DNA from: an uncultured bacterium
GTDB taxonomy: Bacteria > Vulcanimicrobiota > CADAWZ01
Reading direction: 5' to 3'
Assembly: GCA_902790465.1 (NCBI GenBank)
Contig: CADASF010000001.1
Span: 62,001-126,000 of the forward strand
DNA length: 64,000 bases
Shown: piece after piece, positions 6,426 to 15,325 of the stretch
Layout of the letters: the number at the start of each line of letters is the position of its first letter
How positions within the stretch are numbered: position 1 is the first letter of the stretch
The notes under the pieces: generated by a model
Databases searched by the model: none
Told to the model about the DNA's origin: nothing
Seen by the model: the letters and a program-made list of their open reading frames with translations, nothing else
Position numbers and translations under genes: made by a program

Positions 6426-9344
6426 ATGCCTCTTATCAAATGTAAAAACTGCGGAGCATTATTTCCGCAAGCCACACCAAATTCGAAATGCAGTATATGC
6501 GGAGGTGAATTAACAGGTATAATCTCATCCAAAAAAGCTCCAATGAGTTCTAATACTCCTTATTCTCCTAAACAGCAAAATATTGAAAAAGTTACTCCTT
6601 TTGGGACAGAAGCAATAAGGGGAGGATTTTTTAATTCCTCAACTGGAAAATATGAAGATAAAATGACCCTTCCTGCATCTGCTTTTTCTACAAAGCTCAC
6701 ACATAATAAAGAGAGAATACAGACAGAAACTCCTGTAGTTGAAATCAATCAATTAAAAAAAGAAAATCAAATACAACCTAAACAGGCTGAAATCAAAGAA
6801 TTAAATAATCAAAATAAGCAACAAACTCCTGTTCAACATCCTAAAAAACAGGAGAAAAAGCAACAAGTCAAAGAGCCTGAGAAAAAAGAAGAAAAATTAG
6901 AGAACTCTCTCATTATACAAAATAGATACAAAATCATAAGACCTATAAAAAGAGGTGGAATGGGTGCTATCTATGAAGTTCTTGACAAGAGATTACATAA
7001 AAACTGGGCATTGAAGGAAATGATGGAAACATTTGACAATGAACAGGAATGTAATGAAGCAAGAGAAAGATTTGAGAGAGAAGCAACTTTATTGGCTTCT
7101 TTAACTCACCCAAATCTTCCAAGAGTTATAGATTTCTTTGATGAAAAAGGTAAATTTTATCTTGTAATGGATTATATTGCAGGAAAAGATTTAAATGATA
7201 TTTTAAAGAAACAAGAAAACAGAAGACTTCCGTTAGAGCAAGTATTTAGAATAATAGCAGATATTTTGGATATATTGGATTATCTACACCATAGAAATCC
7301 ACCTATTATATATAGAGATATAAAACCTGGAAACATAATGGTTAGAACAGAAGATTCCAAAACATTTTTAATTGATTTTGGAATTGCTCGTTCTATTGCT
7401 CCTGAATCAACAGATCCCAAAACAGAAGTAGGAACAGTTGGTTATGCCCCACCTGAACAATATACAGGGAATCCCATGCCATGCTCTGATTTATATGCAC
7501 TCGGTGCAACAATGCATGAATTAATATCAGGTGTATCTCCCAAAATACCTTTCCAATTTCAGTCTTTAAAAGACATGATTCCCAATATATCAGATGCAAT
7601 AAATCATGTCGTATTAAAAGCACTTGAACTTGACTATCACAAAAGATGGCAAAATGCCCAAGAAATGCTAAAAGCAGTAAATGAAATCATAGATAATGAA
7701 GATTACTATATGTCATCTTCGAAGTCTAAAAATATAATAATAACAACAGATAACATAGTCAAGGAAATACCAAAAGCACCTATTTCTAAATTAGAGAAAG
7801 AGGATATTTTATCTCCAAAAATAGATATACCTAAACTTGAATCTAATATACAAATTGATGAAAAACAAAAATTATCAAATATAAATAGTGAACAAAATAG
7901 CAAGCTAAACCAGGTATTAAATGACATAAAACCGTTTTCTGCAAATATGCCACCTGTTAAGTTGCCAAGTAGCGTAAATGCTAATCAACAAATTGTTGAA
8001 TTGAAAAAACCACAAGTTCAAGGAGGAGGAAATCAAGTCTTTGAACTTCATAATTCACAAAGCAATGCTATAAATCAATTTATAAGTAAAACTCAAAGTA
8101 ATTTAAAATTAGACAAAAAATTTCTGTCTTCATCAAATAATGCTTTGGGAATGGATCTTCCTATTTTTGATTCTCAAAATGTTCTATCTCAATTGACAAA
8201 TATAAAACAGCCAAAGAGCGATTTTGGCAAATTAAAAATAGGATTTCAAAACCAAAATAGTAATGAATTAAAAAATTTATTTAGTGAAGATACTCAAGAA
8301 AATGTAGAAAAACCAAAAATTTCAGCTCCATATATACCAGAAAGACCTGTTCCATTACAAAAACAACCTAAAGAGCAGAAGGCAAACACAATAAAACAAG
8401 AAAACATAAATAGTAATGCTGAAATTCAAGCAAGAGAAGGAATAAAAGAATACTGTAGCAAGTTCAAAGATCCTTTTATAAAAACAGAAAACAACTGTTT
8501 TATATCAGATTTCCAATTCAATCCACAAAGAGGGACAGTATGTCTCACAGATAGAAAAGGAATCATAAAAATAAAAGATTTAAGCGATTTAAAAGATTTG
8601 ACCACAGTGCAAACGGGTTTCACTGGAATATCTACATTTGATTTCAGCTCAAATGGTTCTTATTTTGCATATAATTCGCAAAAATCAGAATGCATAGTTA
8701 TGGATTCAAGGTCTTTGAGCATAATAGCAAAATTTATTATAAAGGATTCAAATATAATAAAAGTATTATTACACCCTTCTGAACCTTATGTCATCATAGG
8801 TTGTGATGATGGGACAATAGTCAAATGTAATTATTCTAATCAAGAAAAAATTGTCTTTAAATATAATAAGCTTCCAATATCAGCCATGACTTTAAGCATA
8901 GATGGGAATTTATTATACACAGGACATATAAATGGAGTGATACATTCTTGGAGTATATCAGAAAATTCAATAATTGCAAAAAATCAGCTAAATACAGGAA
9001 AAGTAAATGATTTATCTGTAGCACAAAACAATAAACTTCTTGTGTCATGTGCTGATGATGGTGTTATCATACTTTGGAAATCTGATAATCTCTCCCCGAT
9101 TAAAAAAATGTATGAAAAACAAACAGGTTCAGTATATTCTGTAAGTTATGCAACTAATAAACCATACATATGTACAGTATCGCAAGATTGTTCAATAAGA
9201 ATTTGGGATTTAATGACAGGAACAGTCAATATGCAGGCATATAAAAACGATACAAGAATAAATAAGATAAGGATAAAATCTTATAAAGAAAATACATATA
9301 TAGCAGCTTCGACAGATACAGCAATGCTTCTTTGGAAGAAATAA
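6426..9344 (+). CDS. Zinc-ribbon Ser/Thr protein kinase with beta-propeller
   Basis: The 972-residue protein has three parts. Residues 6-25 form a CxxC...CxxC zinc ribbon (C6, C9, C22, C25). Residues about 167-430 form a Hanks-type kinase: glycine loop 'RGGMGAIYE' (177-184), ATP lysine K197, catalytic 'YRDIKPGN' with D298, and DFG at D317. Residues about 690-972 contain WD40-like blades such as 'VIILWKSD' and 'SIRIWDLMTG'. The usual HRD histidine is Tyr. A Gln/Lys-rich linker joins ribbon and kinase, and a disordered linker joins kinase and propeller. No membrane helix is visible, so it is probably cytosolic. The propeller likely selects partners. The FHA protein at 14780 could be a phospho-reader, but no direct link is shown. 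Confidence 0.9.
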   Translation: MPLIKCKNCGALFPQATPNSKCSICGGELTGIISSKKAPMSSNTPYSPKQQNIEKVTPFGTEAIRGGFFNSSTGKYEDKMTLPASAFSTKLTHNKERIQTETPVVEINQLKKENQIQPKQAEIKELNNQNKQQTPVQHPKKQEKKQQVKEPEKKEEKLENSLIIQNRYKIIRPIKRGGMGAIYEVLDKRLHKNWALKEMMETFDNEQECNEARERFEREATLLASLTHPNLPRVIDFFDEKGKFYLVMDYIAGKDLNDILKKQENRRLPLEQVFRIIADILDILDYLHHRNPPIIYRDIKPGNIMVRTEDSKTFLIDFGIARSIAPESTDPKTEVGTVGYAPPEQYTGNPMPCSDLYALGATMHELISGVSPKIPFQFQSLKDMIPNISDAINHVVLKALELDYHKRWQNAQEMLKAVNEIIDNEDYYMSSSKSKNIIITTDNIVKEIPKAPISKLEKEDILSPKIDIPKLESNIQIDEKQKLSNINSEQNSKLNQVLNDIKPFSANMPPVKLPSSVNANQQIVELKKPQVQGGGNQVFELHNSQSNAINQFISKTQSNLKLDKKFLSSSNNALGMDLPIFDSQNVLSQLTNIKQPKSDFGKLKIGFQNQNSNELKNLFSEDTQENVEKPKISAPYIPERPVPLQKQPKEQKANTIKQENINSNAEIQAREGIKEYCSKFKDPFIKTENNCFISDFQFNPQRGTVCLTDRKGIIKIKDLSDLKDLTTVQTGFTGISTFDFSSNGSYFAYNSQKSECIVMDSRSLSIIAKFIIKDSNIIKVLLHPSEPYVIIGCDDGTIVKCNYSNQEKIVFKYNKLPISAMTLSIDGNLLYTGHINGVIHSWSISENSIIAKNQLNTGKVNDLSVAQNNKLLVSCADDGVIILWKSDNLSPIKKMYEKQTGSVYSVSYATNKPYICTVSQDCSIRIWDLMTGTVNMQAYKNDTRINKIRIKSYKENTYIAASTDTAMLLWKK

Positions 9345-9363
9345 TTATTTACACATAATTTTT

Positions 9364-9404
9364 AAAAAGCCAACTTCGTATTAATGAAGTTGGCTTTTTT
9401 ATTT
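9364..9404. terminator. Bidirectional terminator
   Basis: An AGCCAACTTC/GAAGTTGGCT stem flanked by A- and T-runs separates the convergent kinase gene and the 9419 gene. Confidence 0.85.
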
Positions 9405-9418
9405 ACATAATTTTAAAA

Positions 9419-10423
9419 CTATGGTTTGTGATAGAATCTTGGCTTCTTACTCTGAGCTACATTTCCATAAGAAACTCTCTGAGAATGGTCTGCATTTACA
9501 TTGTTTGAACCTATCAATTTCTTAGCTCCAGGTTCTGCAACAATTTCTGTGTGGTTTCCATTTTCGCCTGTATATAGATATACATCACCAGGTTGTGCCT
9601 GTTCTTGTGAAACTTCAACCCATCCCTGTTTCTTTAAAGCAGCCTCAAGATCAACTACTCTGTTATAGTGTCCATTTAATTTTCCAGTATTCTGAAGAAC
9701 TGAGCTTACAAAATCAGCACAATCTTTTCTTCCATTACCTGCATCTTGGAAGTTTGGCATTACACCCTTTAAATCTTTTGCATTTGTTCCCAAAAATTTC
9801 TTTGCATATTCAAGAACATCGGTATTAGCACCTGAAATAGGAGATGAACCTGAAGCACCAGAAGCTCCATTTGCACCACCGATAGCACCTGCAGGTGAAC
9901 CGCCACCTACAACTCCAGAACCTTCTGGCATGCAGCCACCACCGACACCGCCAATGCCACCAGCACCCATATTGCCAGCCATATTTTGCATCTGCTGTTC
10001 CATCTGTTGCATCATTTGCATCATCATCATCATCATTTGCATTTCCATCATCTGCATCATCATCTGTATCATTTGATACATTTGATTTCCATTAACTTGA
10101 TTACCGAACATTCCACCTTGTTGCATTCCTGGGATTCCCTGCATACCTGGCATTGAACCAAATCCCATATCTGGCATTCCAATTCCCATACCGCCAAACA
10201 TATTGGAAATATTTCCCATACCTCCAAAACCTTCAAGGGCTTCACCACTACCACAAAAACCATCAAGAGGCATACCCATCATTGAGCCCATACCAAGCAT
10301 ATTGCCGATACCGCCCATATTACCGATACCGCCCATATTGCCAAGACCGCCCATATTACCTATGCCACCCATTGGCATAGAAGACATGTTAATATTAACA
10401 CCGATATTCATACTAAAATTCAT
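9419..10423 (-). CDS. Met/Gly-rich protein with C-terminal NlpC/P60-like domain
   Basis: The 334-residue protein has an unusual N-terminus. Repeated 'GGIGNM' units (about residues 19-50) are followed by an extreme methionine run (about 116-145), then Gly/Ser linkers. Residues about 200-334 resemble the papain-like NlpC/P60 or CHAP fold. The candidate nucleophile C235 is in 'KDCADFVSSVL', the 'QPGDVYLY' strand follows, and H291 is in 'NHTEIV'. Such domains cut peptidoglycan stem peptides. There is no signal peptide, although the substrate would lie outside the membrane. GGAGG precedes the ATG. The Met-rich segment could bind metal or membrane; this is inference. Confidence 0.75.
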   Translation of the reverse strand: MNFSMNIGVNINMSSMPMGGIGNMGGLGNMGGIGNMGGIGNMLGMGSMMGMPLDGFCGSGEALEGFGGMGNISNMFGGMGIGMPDMGFGSMPGMQGIPGMQQGGMFGNQVNGNQMYQMIQMMMQMMEMQMMMMMMQMMQQMEQQMQNMAGNMGAGGIGGVGGGCMPEGSGVVGGGSPAGAIGGANGASGASGSSPISGANTDVLEYAKKFLGTNAKDLKGVMPNFQDAGNGRKDCADFVSSVLQNTGKLNGHYNRVVDLEAALKKQGWVEVSQEQAQPGDVYLYTGENGNHTEIVAEPGAKKLIGSNNVNADHSQRVSYGNVAQSKKPRFYHKP

Positions 10424-10619
10424 ATTTCAATCCTCCAAATTTTTAATCTTGATTATATTATATAATACATCAATAAAAATTAAAATATTTAAATGTTAAT
10501 TTTTTTTTAATATTGTTAATTAAATGAAAAATATATTAATTTTTCAAAAAATACTAATAAAACTTTAATATTTGTAAAAAACAAATATTTTTTATTTTTG
10601 AAAATTGACATAAAAACTA

Positions 10620-10648
10620 TTGCATAATTTATAAACTTATGTTATACT
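10620..10648 (+). promoter_or_regulatory. Predicted rpmB promoter
   Basis: TTGCAT (10620-10625) and TATACT (10643-10648) are 17 bases apart with TGT before the -10. An overlapping alternative uses TTGACA at 10605-10610. The stretch 10424-10600 upstream shows only AT-rich sequence. Confidence 0.55.
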
Positions 10649-10654
10649 CTAATG

Positions 10655-10794
10655 AAATGTAAAAGGAATTATATCCCTAAAATGATCAGATGTCTTTTTA
10701 TTTGATATAGCAAATAATCTATATTTTATTAAGACATTTATATAATGTTAAAACATTGCCATAAAATATGGTATTGAGTAGAAGGAGAAAAAAA
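10655..10794 (+). promoter_or_regulatory. Long structured leader of rpmB
   Basis: About 140 bases separate the predicted transcription start from the L28 start codon. Within them ATGTCTT (about 10689) pairs with AAGACAT (about 10731), and AATGTTTTAACATT-like pairing lies nearer the gene. No T-run follows, so translational control is more likely than attenuation. Structure is read by eye only. Confidence 0.35.
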
Positions 10795-10989
10795 ATGTCA
10801 GCAATATGTGAACATTGCAAAAAAGGTCCAATGAGCGGAAATAATGTCAGCCATTCACACAGAAAAACAAGAAGACGCTGGCTTCCAAACATTCAAAAAA
10901 TCACTCTCACAATGAATTCTGGAGAGAAGAAAACAATGCATTTATGCACAAGATGTATCAGAACATTCAACAAAAAAGGTACACTTTAA
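10795..10989 (+). CDS. rpmB: 50S ribosomal protein L28, zinc-binding form
   Basis: The 64-residue product is L28 of the large ribosomal subunit. 'CEHCKKGPMSGNNVSHSH' at the start and 'RRRWLPNIQKI' are diagnostic. Two CxxC pairs (CEHC and CTRC) make it the zinc-binding form. The ATG at 10795 is chosen because AGAAGGAG lies eight bases upstream; an in-frame ATG at 10768 precedes that ribosome site and would add nine basic residues not typical of L28. The gene stands alone between its leader and a terminator. Confidence 0.96.
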   Translation: MSAICEHCKKGPMSGNNVSHSHRKTRRRWLPNIQKITLTMNSGEKKTMHLCTRCIRTFNKKGTL

Positions 10990-11004
10990 TTTTAAATTAA
11001 AATT

Positions 11005-11041
11005 AAAAAATGGGTGTGAAAATTCACATCCATTTTTTTTT
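11005..11041 (+). terminator. rpmB terminator
   Basis: An ATGGGTGTGAA/TTCACATCCAT stem with one G-T pair is followed by nine T. Confidence 0.85.
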
Positions 11042-11042
11042 A

Positions 11043-11076
11043 TAAAAAAATCCTCCTAAATAAAATTTAGGAGGAC
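11043..11076 (-). terminator. Terminator of the nucleoside-salvage operon
   Basis: Read on the - strand, TCCTCCTAAA/TTTAGGAGGA is followed by seven T, just past the stop of the pyrimidine phosphorylase gene. Confidence 0.8.
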
Positions 11077-11089
11077 AAAATATTAAATA

Positions 11090-12397
11090 TTACTCTACTT
11101 TTCCCAAAATAAGAGGTTTGTGTTCAACTTCTGTTTCAGAAATTGTCAATGATTTTTTAAGTCTCTCGATAGCTTCCTTTGCAGAATCTTCAGAAGAAGC
11201 ATGAATATAAGCAATAGTCTCACCCTTTGAAACTTTATCTCCAACTCTCTTATTCATAACTATTCCTACAGCAGGATCTATGGAATCTTCTTTTTTAATT
11301 CTTCCAGCCCCAAGATCTCTTGCAGTTATACCGAGTTCAAGAACATCTATCTCTTTAATCCAACCATCAACATCAAGACTTACGGGCATGACCACAGGAG
11401 CTTTTGGTAAAAGACCTGGATCATCAAGAGATTTAGAAGAACCAGCTTGACATTCAAGAAGTTCTCTCATCTTCTCTTTAGCCTTTCCGCTGTCAATCAT
11501 GTCATTTGCTATTTCAATAGCCTTATCTAAATTCTCGGCAAGTCCTGCCATCATTATCAAATTGGCAGAAAGATAAACAGAAATTTCTCTCAATGCACTG
11601 TCTTTATGCTCTCCTGAAAGTGTCTCAAAAACTTCTTTTACTTCAAGAGCATTTCCTATATGTGTATTTAAAGGCTGATCCATATCTGTGATAACAGCCA
11701 TTGTCTTTTTGCCTGCTCTATTACCTATTGAAACGAGTGCTTCAGCAAGTTTCTTTGCATCTTCAACAGTTTTCATAAAAGCACCTTTTCCTGCTTTTAC
11801 ATCGAGAAGTATGACATCTGAACCAGAAGCAAGTTTCTTTGACATAATAGAACCAGCAATTAGAGGAATAGAATCAACAGTAGCTGTTACATCTCTAAGG
11901 GCATACATCTTCTTATCAGCAGGAGCAATATCACCTGTAGAACTGATAACAGCAAGACCAATCTTTTTGACTTGATCTTTAAATTCTTTTTCAGTCAAAG
12001 ATGTCCTATAGCCTTCGATTGCTTCCAATTTATCAACAGTTCCACCTGTATGACCTAAACCTCTTCCTGACATCTTGGCAAATTTCAAACCAGCAGCAGC
12101 TACAATAGGACCAATCAAAAGTGTTGTTGTATCTCCTACTCCGCCTGTACTGTGTTTGTCAACTTTAATACCATCAATATCAGAAAGATCCATTTTATCT
12201 CCTGAATCAGTCATAGAAACAGTTATATCTCTTGTTTCTACTTCATCCATTCCCTTTAAAAATATAGCCATGAGAAACGCACTCATTTGATAATCTGGAA
12301 TTTCCCCTTTTGTAAATCCATTGACAAAAAAGTCTATTTCTTCTTTAGAGAGTTTTCCGCCATCTCTTTTTTTCAAAATAATATCGTAAGGTTTCAT
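11090..12397 (-). CDS. Pyrimidine-nucleoside (thymidine) phosphorylase
   Basis: The 435-residue enzyme splits thymidine, deoxyuridine or uridine with phosphate to the base and (deoxy)ribose-1-phosphate. The family signature is clear: 'KHSTGGVGDTTTLL' (phosphate and sugar site) and 'KMSGRGLGHTGGT' in the first third. Full length matches the DeoA/Pdp family; sequence alone does not decide between thymidine-only (deoA) and broad (pdp) specificity. It is the third gene of the operon after deoB and the purine phosphorylase, with 12 bases between stop and start. The product ribose-1-phosphate feeds phosphopentomutase. AGGAG precedes the ATG. Confidence 0.95.
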   Translation of the reverse strand: MKPYDIILKKRDGGKLSKEEIDFFVNGFTKGEIPDYQMSAFLMAIFLKGMDEVETRDITVSMTDSGDKMDLSDIDGIKVDKHSTGGVGDTTTLLIGPIVAAAGLKFAKMSGRGLGHTGGTVDKLEAIEGYRTSLTEKEFKDQVKKIGLAVISSTGDIAPADKKMYALRDVTATVDSIPLIAGSIMSKKLASGSDVILLDVKAGKGAFMKTVEDAKKLAEALVSIGNRAGKKTMAVITDMDQPLNTHIGNALEVKEVFETLSGEHKDSALREISVYLSANLIMMAGLAENLDKAIEIANDMIDSGKAKEKMRELLECQAGSSKSLDDPGLLPKAPVVMPVSLDVDGWIKEIDVLELGITARDLGAGRIKKEDSIDPAVGIVMNKRVGDKVSKGETIAYIHASSEDSAKEAIERLKKSLTISETEVEHKPLILGKVE

Positions 12398-12409
12398 AAA
12401 AATATTCTC

Positions 12410-13225
12410 CTAAATTTTTGATACGATAAGTTTTGTAAGGCTCTTAAAAAATGGTTTTACCTTTTCAGCAGCTTCGAGAACTTCTTTGTGGTCTGCTGCC
12501 TTTCCTGGTGAAAATATATTTGTGATACATGATATTCCTATCACTTTCATACCACAGTGGGCTGCAACTATAACTTCAGGAACTGTTGACATTCCAACAG
12601 CATCAACTCCCCATTTTTGGAACATTCTGAGTTCTGCCTGTGTTTCATAACTTGGCCCAGTAAGTCCCATATAAACACCTTCATGAATTCTCTTTCCAAG
12701 TTTAGCAGCACATTCAAGAGCTATCTGTCTATATTCAGGAGTATATGCTTTACTCAAATCTGGGAATCTTGTTCCAAAATGTTCATCATTTGGTCCAATA
12801 AGTGGGTTTGTTCCCATCATGTTTACATGGTCAGAAATAAGCATCAAATCTCCTGGTACAAATAGAGGATTTATTCCACCAGCTGCATTTGTTACAAAAA
12901 GTTTCTTAACTCCAAGTTCAAAAAGAACTCTGATGAAGAATGTTACATCAGACATTGGATAACCTTCGTAAAAATGCCATCTACCATTCTGAATCAAAAC
13001 ATATTTGCCTTCCATTTTTCCAAAAACAAGACATCCTGAATGACCTGCAACAGTAGAAACAGGGAAATTAGGGATTTCTTTATATGGTATTGTTATTTTT
13101 TCCTCAACTTCTTCTGCGAGAACTCCAAGACCTGATCCCAAAACCATGCCAATTTCTGGCTGTGCTGTTATTTTTGATTTTATAAATTCAGCACTTTCAT
13201 TTACCTTATCTCTAAATGTCTTCAT
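12410..13225 (-). CDS. punA: Purine-nucleoside phosphorylase, trimeric type
   Basis: The 271-residue enzyme phosphorolyses inosine and guanosine (and deoxy forms) to the base and pentose-1-phosphate. Motifs of the class I (PunA/PupG) family are visible: 'GSGLGVLAEEV' near residue 30, 'TVAGHSGCLVFG', 'GRWHFYEGY', and 'VGMSTVPEVIVAAHCG'. It is the middle gene of the salvage operon. An 84-base gap to deoB upstream contains a small TTCAGT/ACTGAA hairpin and no terminator. AGGAGC is the ribosome site. Confidence 0.94.
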   Translation of the reverse strand: MKTFRDKVNESAEFIKSKITAQPEIGMVLGSGLGVLAEEVEEKITIPYKEIPNFPVSTVAGHSGCLVFGKMEGKYVLIQNGRWHFYEGYPMSDVTFFIRVLFELGVKKLFVTNAAGGINPLFVPGDLMLISDHVNMMGTNPLIGPNDEHFGTRFPDLSKAYTPEYRQIALECAAKLGKRIHEGVYMGLTGPSYETQAELRMFQKWGVDAVGMSTVPEVIVAAHCGMKVIGISCITNIFSPGKAADHKEVLEAAEKVKPFFKSLTKLIVSKI

Positions 13226-13309
13226 GTAAGGTTGCTCCTAAAAAATATTTACTCTCCAAATAAAGGAGGCTTTCAGTAGAGAAACTGAATATAATTTATT
13301 TAAAAATTT

Positions 13310-14482
13310 TTATTTTGAAAAAACAGAAGCAAAACTCTTTCCTGCTAAGCCTGTTTTTATATCAAACATATCTGCAATAGTTGCTGTAATATCTGCATAA
13401 GTATCGAGATAACCAATATTTCCACCCTTATATCCTTTCATAAACCAAAGAAGTGGAACATGTTCACGAGTATGGTCAGAACCTGTATGACATGGATCAC
13501 AGCCATGATCTGCAGTTATAATCAAGGCATCATCATCTTTCATATTTTCGATAAGACGAGGAATAAAGGCATCCATATATTCAATAGCTTCAGCATAGCC
13601 TTTTGGATTTCTTCTGTGACCATAGAGCATATCGAAATCTACAAGATTTACAAATATGAGACCAGCACCAGTATCGGCTTTTAACAATTCTTCTGTTTTT
13701 TCAAGTCCAGTATGATTGTTTCCAGTGTGATATGAATCTGTCAAGCCTCTATGGCAGAAAATATCTTCAATTTTGCCAACGCCTGTTACAGAAAATCCCT
13801 TCTTTTCAAGAACATCGAGGAATGTATCTGTTGGAGGTTCTAAAGAGAAATCTCTTCTATTTTCTGTTCTTGTAAAATTGCCAGGTTTTCCAATGAAAGG
13901 TCTTGCAATAACTCTGCTTACAGCATGATCTCCTTTTAATAGTTTTCTTGCTATTTCACAATATTTATATAAATCCTCTATTGGAATAATCTCTTCATGT
14001 GCTGCAATCTGAAAAACACTGTCTGCTGATGTATAGACTATCAAAGCTCCAGTTTTCATCTGCTCTTCTCCTAAATCAGCTATGATAGCTGTTCCAGAAG
14101 CTGGATAGTTGCCTATAACTTTTTTGCCTGTCTGTTTTTCAAATTCTTCAATAAGATCTTTTGGAAAACCATTTGGATATGTAGGAAATGGCTTTTCTGT
14201 AATTAATCCAGCAATCTCCCAATGTCCTGTTGTTGTATCTTTTCCTTTTGATCTCTCAGCTATTTTGCCAAAATAAGCTGTGGGATTTTCAACAGGTTCA
14301 ATACCCTTTAATGGACGAATATTTGCAAGTCCCATCTGTCTGAGATTTGGAATATTTAACCCAACTGTCTCTGCAATATGTCCCAATGTATCTGCTCCTG
14401 CATCTCCATAATCAGCAGAATCATTCATATAACCACAGCCCATACTATCTGCAACGACGATAATTGCTCTTTTAAGCTTCAT
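13310..14482 (-). CDS. deoB: Phosphopentomutase
   Basis: The 390-residue enzyme interconverts (deoxy)ribose-1-phosphate and -5-phosphate, linking nucleoside breakdown to central metabolism. It belongs to the alkaline-phosphatase fold. Metal and active-site motifs are visible: 'VVADSMGCGYM' at the N-terminus, 'GADTLGHIAE', 'KDTTTGHWE' and, near the C-terminus, 'ITADHGCDP' and 'DHTREHVPLL'. It is the first gene of the operon, read with the two phosphorylases. GGAGG lies ten bases before the ATG. Confidence 0.96.
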   Translation of the reverse strand: MKLKRAIIVVADSMGCGYMNDSADYGDAGADTLGHIAETVGLNIPNLRQMGLANIRPLKGIEPVENPTAYFGKIAERSKGKDTTTGHWEIAGLITEKPFPTYPNGFPKDLIEEFEKQTGKKVIGNYPASGTAIIADLGEEQMKTGALIVYTSADSVFQIAAHEEIIPIEDLYKYCEIARKLLKGDHAVSRVIARPFIGKPGNFTRTENRRDFSLEPPTDTFLDVLEKKGFSVTGVGKIEDIFCHRGLTDSYHTGNNHTGLEKTEELLKADTGAGLIFVNLVDFDMLYGHRRNPKGYAEAIEYMDAFIPRLIENMKDDDALIITADHGCDPCHTGSDHTREHVPLLWFMKGYKGGNIGYLDTYADITATIADMFDIKTGLAGKSFASVFSK

Positions 14483-14517
14483 ATAAAAATGCCTCCGTCG
14501 AAAAACAATAACATTTT

Positions 14518-14660
14518 TTTATAATATTATTTCAAATTTCTAAAATAAATTTATTTTATTTTGGAGTCTGAAATATAATTTTTAACTCACAAAACTTTAA
14601 TTTAGCAAGATATTTATTTATGGCTAACAATTTTATCAGAATTTTAAATAATATTTATAA
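14518..14660 (+). repeat. Interspersed structured repeat, copy 3
   Basis: This copy lies between deoB and the FHA gene and aligns end to end with the two copies at 4811-5100: TTTATAATATTATTTCAAAT start, hairpin at 14540-14564, 'TTTAACTCACAAAACTTTAATTTAGCA', 'TATGGC', and an AATTTTAAATAATATTTATAA end. One hairpin position differs from copy 2 by a compensating base pair. The rest of the 14483-14779 gap holds only a terminator. Confidence 0.65.
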
Positions 14661-14736
14661 AAACAAAAATATTTAGCTAAAAATAAGCTATAAAATCAAA
14701 ATTCATTATTTAAAGAAATATCCCTTTAAAAATACA

Positions 14737-14767
14737 CAAAAAAAAGATGGATTAAAAATCCATCTTA
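14737..14767 (-). terminator. FHA gene terminator
   Basis: Read on the - strand, AAGATGGATT/AATCCATCTT is followed by eight T. Confidence 0.8.
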
Positions 14768-14779
14768 AAATTAAAGAAT

Positions 14780-15229
14780 TTAAGACCTTAAGTTAAAAAC
14801 TAATTCTGTTTTACCAAGTTTTAAAAGATCGCCATTTTTTAATAATTGGCGAGCACCTTTAGTTATAAACTCTCCATTCAGATAACTGCCGTTTGAACTA
14901 CCCAAATCTTCAAAATAATAACTATTGCCATCTTTGATAATTTGAGCATGACGACGAGATATATAAGAATCGTGATCAAAATCTGTCAAATCTACATCAG
15001 GATAAACTCCATCTGCTGGGCTTCTTCTTCCCATACTATTGTAAGTTCTTCCAAGTGGAAAAACCATATTTTCTATTGACACTGTAGCCATAACTTCTGA
15101 AGATAAATCATCATCTCCTATAACAGAAGCAACCATTGGGTCTGAAGCCATAAATAGCTTTTCCCCACAATCTTCACAATAAGCAGAGTCATCCTGATTT
15201 TCAAATCCACAGGCGGGACATTTTATCAT
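14780..15229 (-). CDS. Zinc-ribbon FHA-domain protein
   Basis: The 149-residue protein has an N-terminal zinc ribbon (CPAC...CEDC, residues 4-21) and a C-terminal FHA domain (about 55-147). The FHA phospho-threonine site residues are present: 'MGRRSPADGV', 'SYISRRHAQI' and 'LGSSNGSYLNG'. FHA domains bind phosphothreonine made by Hanks-type kinases, and this window encodes two such kinases. It could therefore be a cytosolic adaptor in Ser/Thr phospho-signalling. No membrane segment is seen. It has its own ribosome site (GAGAGG) and terminator and is likely transcribed alone. Confidence 0.92.
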   Translation of the reverse strand: MIKCPACGFENQDDSAYCEDCGEKLFMASDPMVASVIGDDDLSSEVMATVSIENMVFPLGRTYNSMGRRSPADGVYPDVDLTDFDHDSYISRRHAQIIKDGNSYYFEDLGSSNGSYLNGEFITKGARQLLKNGDLLKLGKTELVFNLRS

Positions 15230-15325
15230 ATTTACCTCTCAAAAAATTTAAGGAACTTTTTACTCATAATATATATTTTAAAAATTTAATTCAATCATAT
15301 TAAAAAAAATCCTTTAAATATATTT

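Noticed and set aside
10768-10794. Longer L28 start at 10768
   Set aside because: The added residues precede the strong AGAAGGAG site and are not typical of L28.
13226-13309. Hairpin between deoB and the purine phosphorylase as a terminator
   Set aside because: The six-base stem has no T-run, and the genes form a known functional operon.
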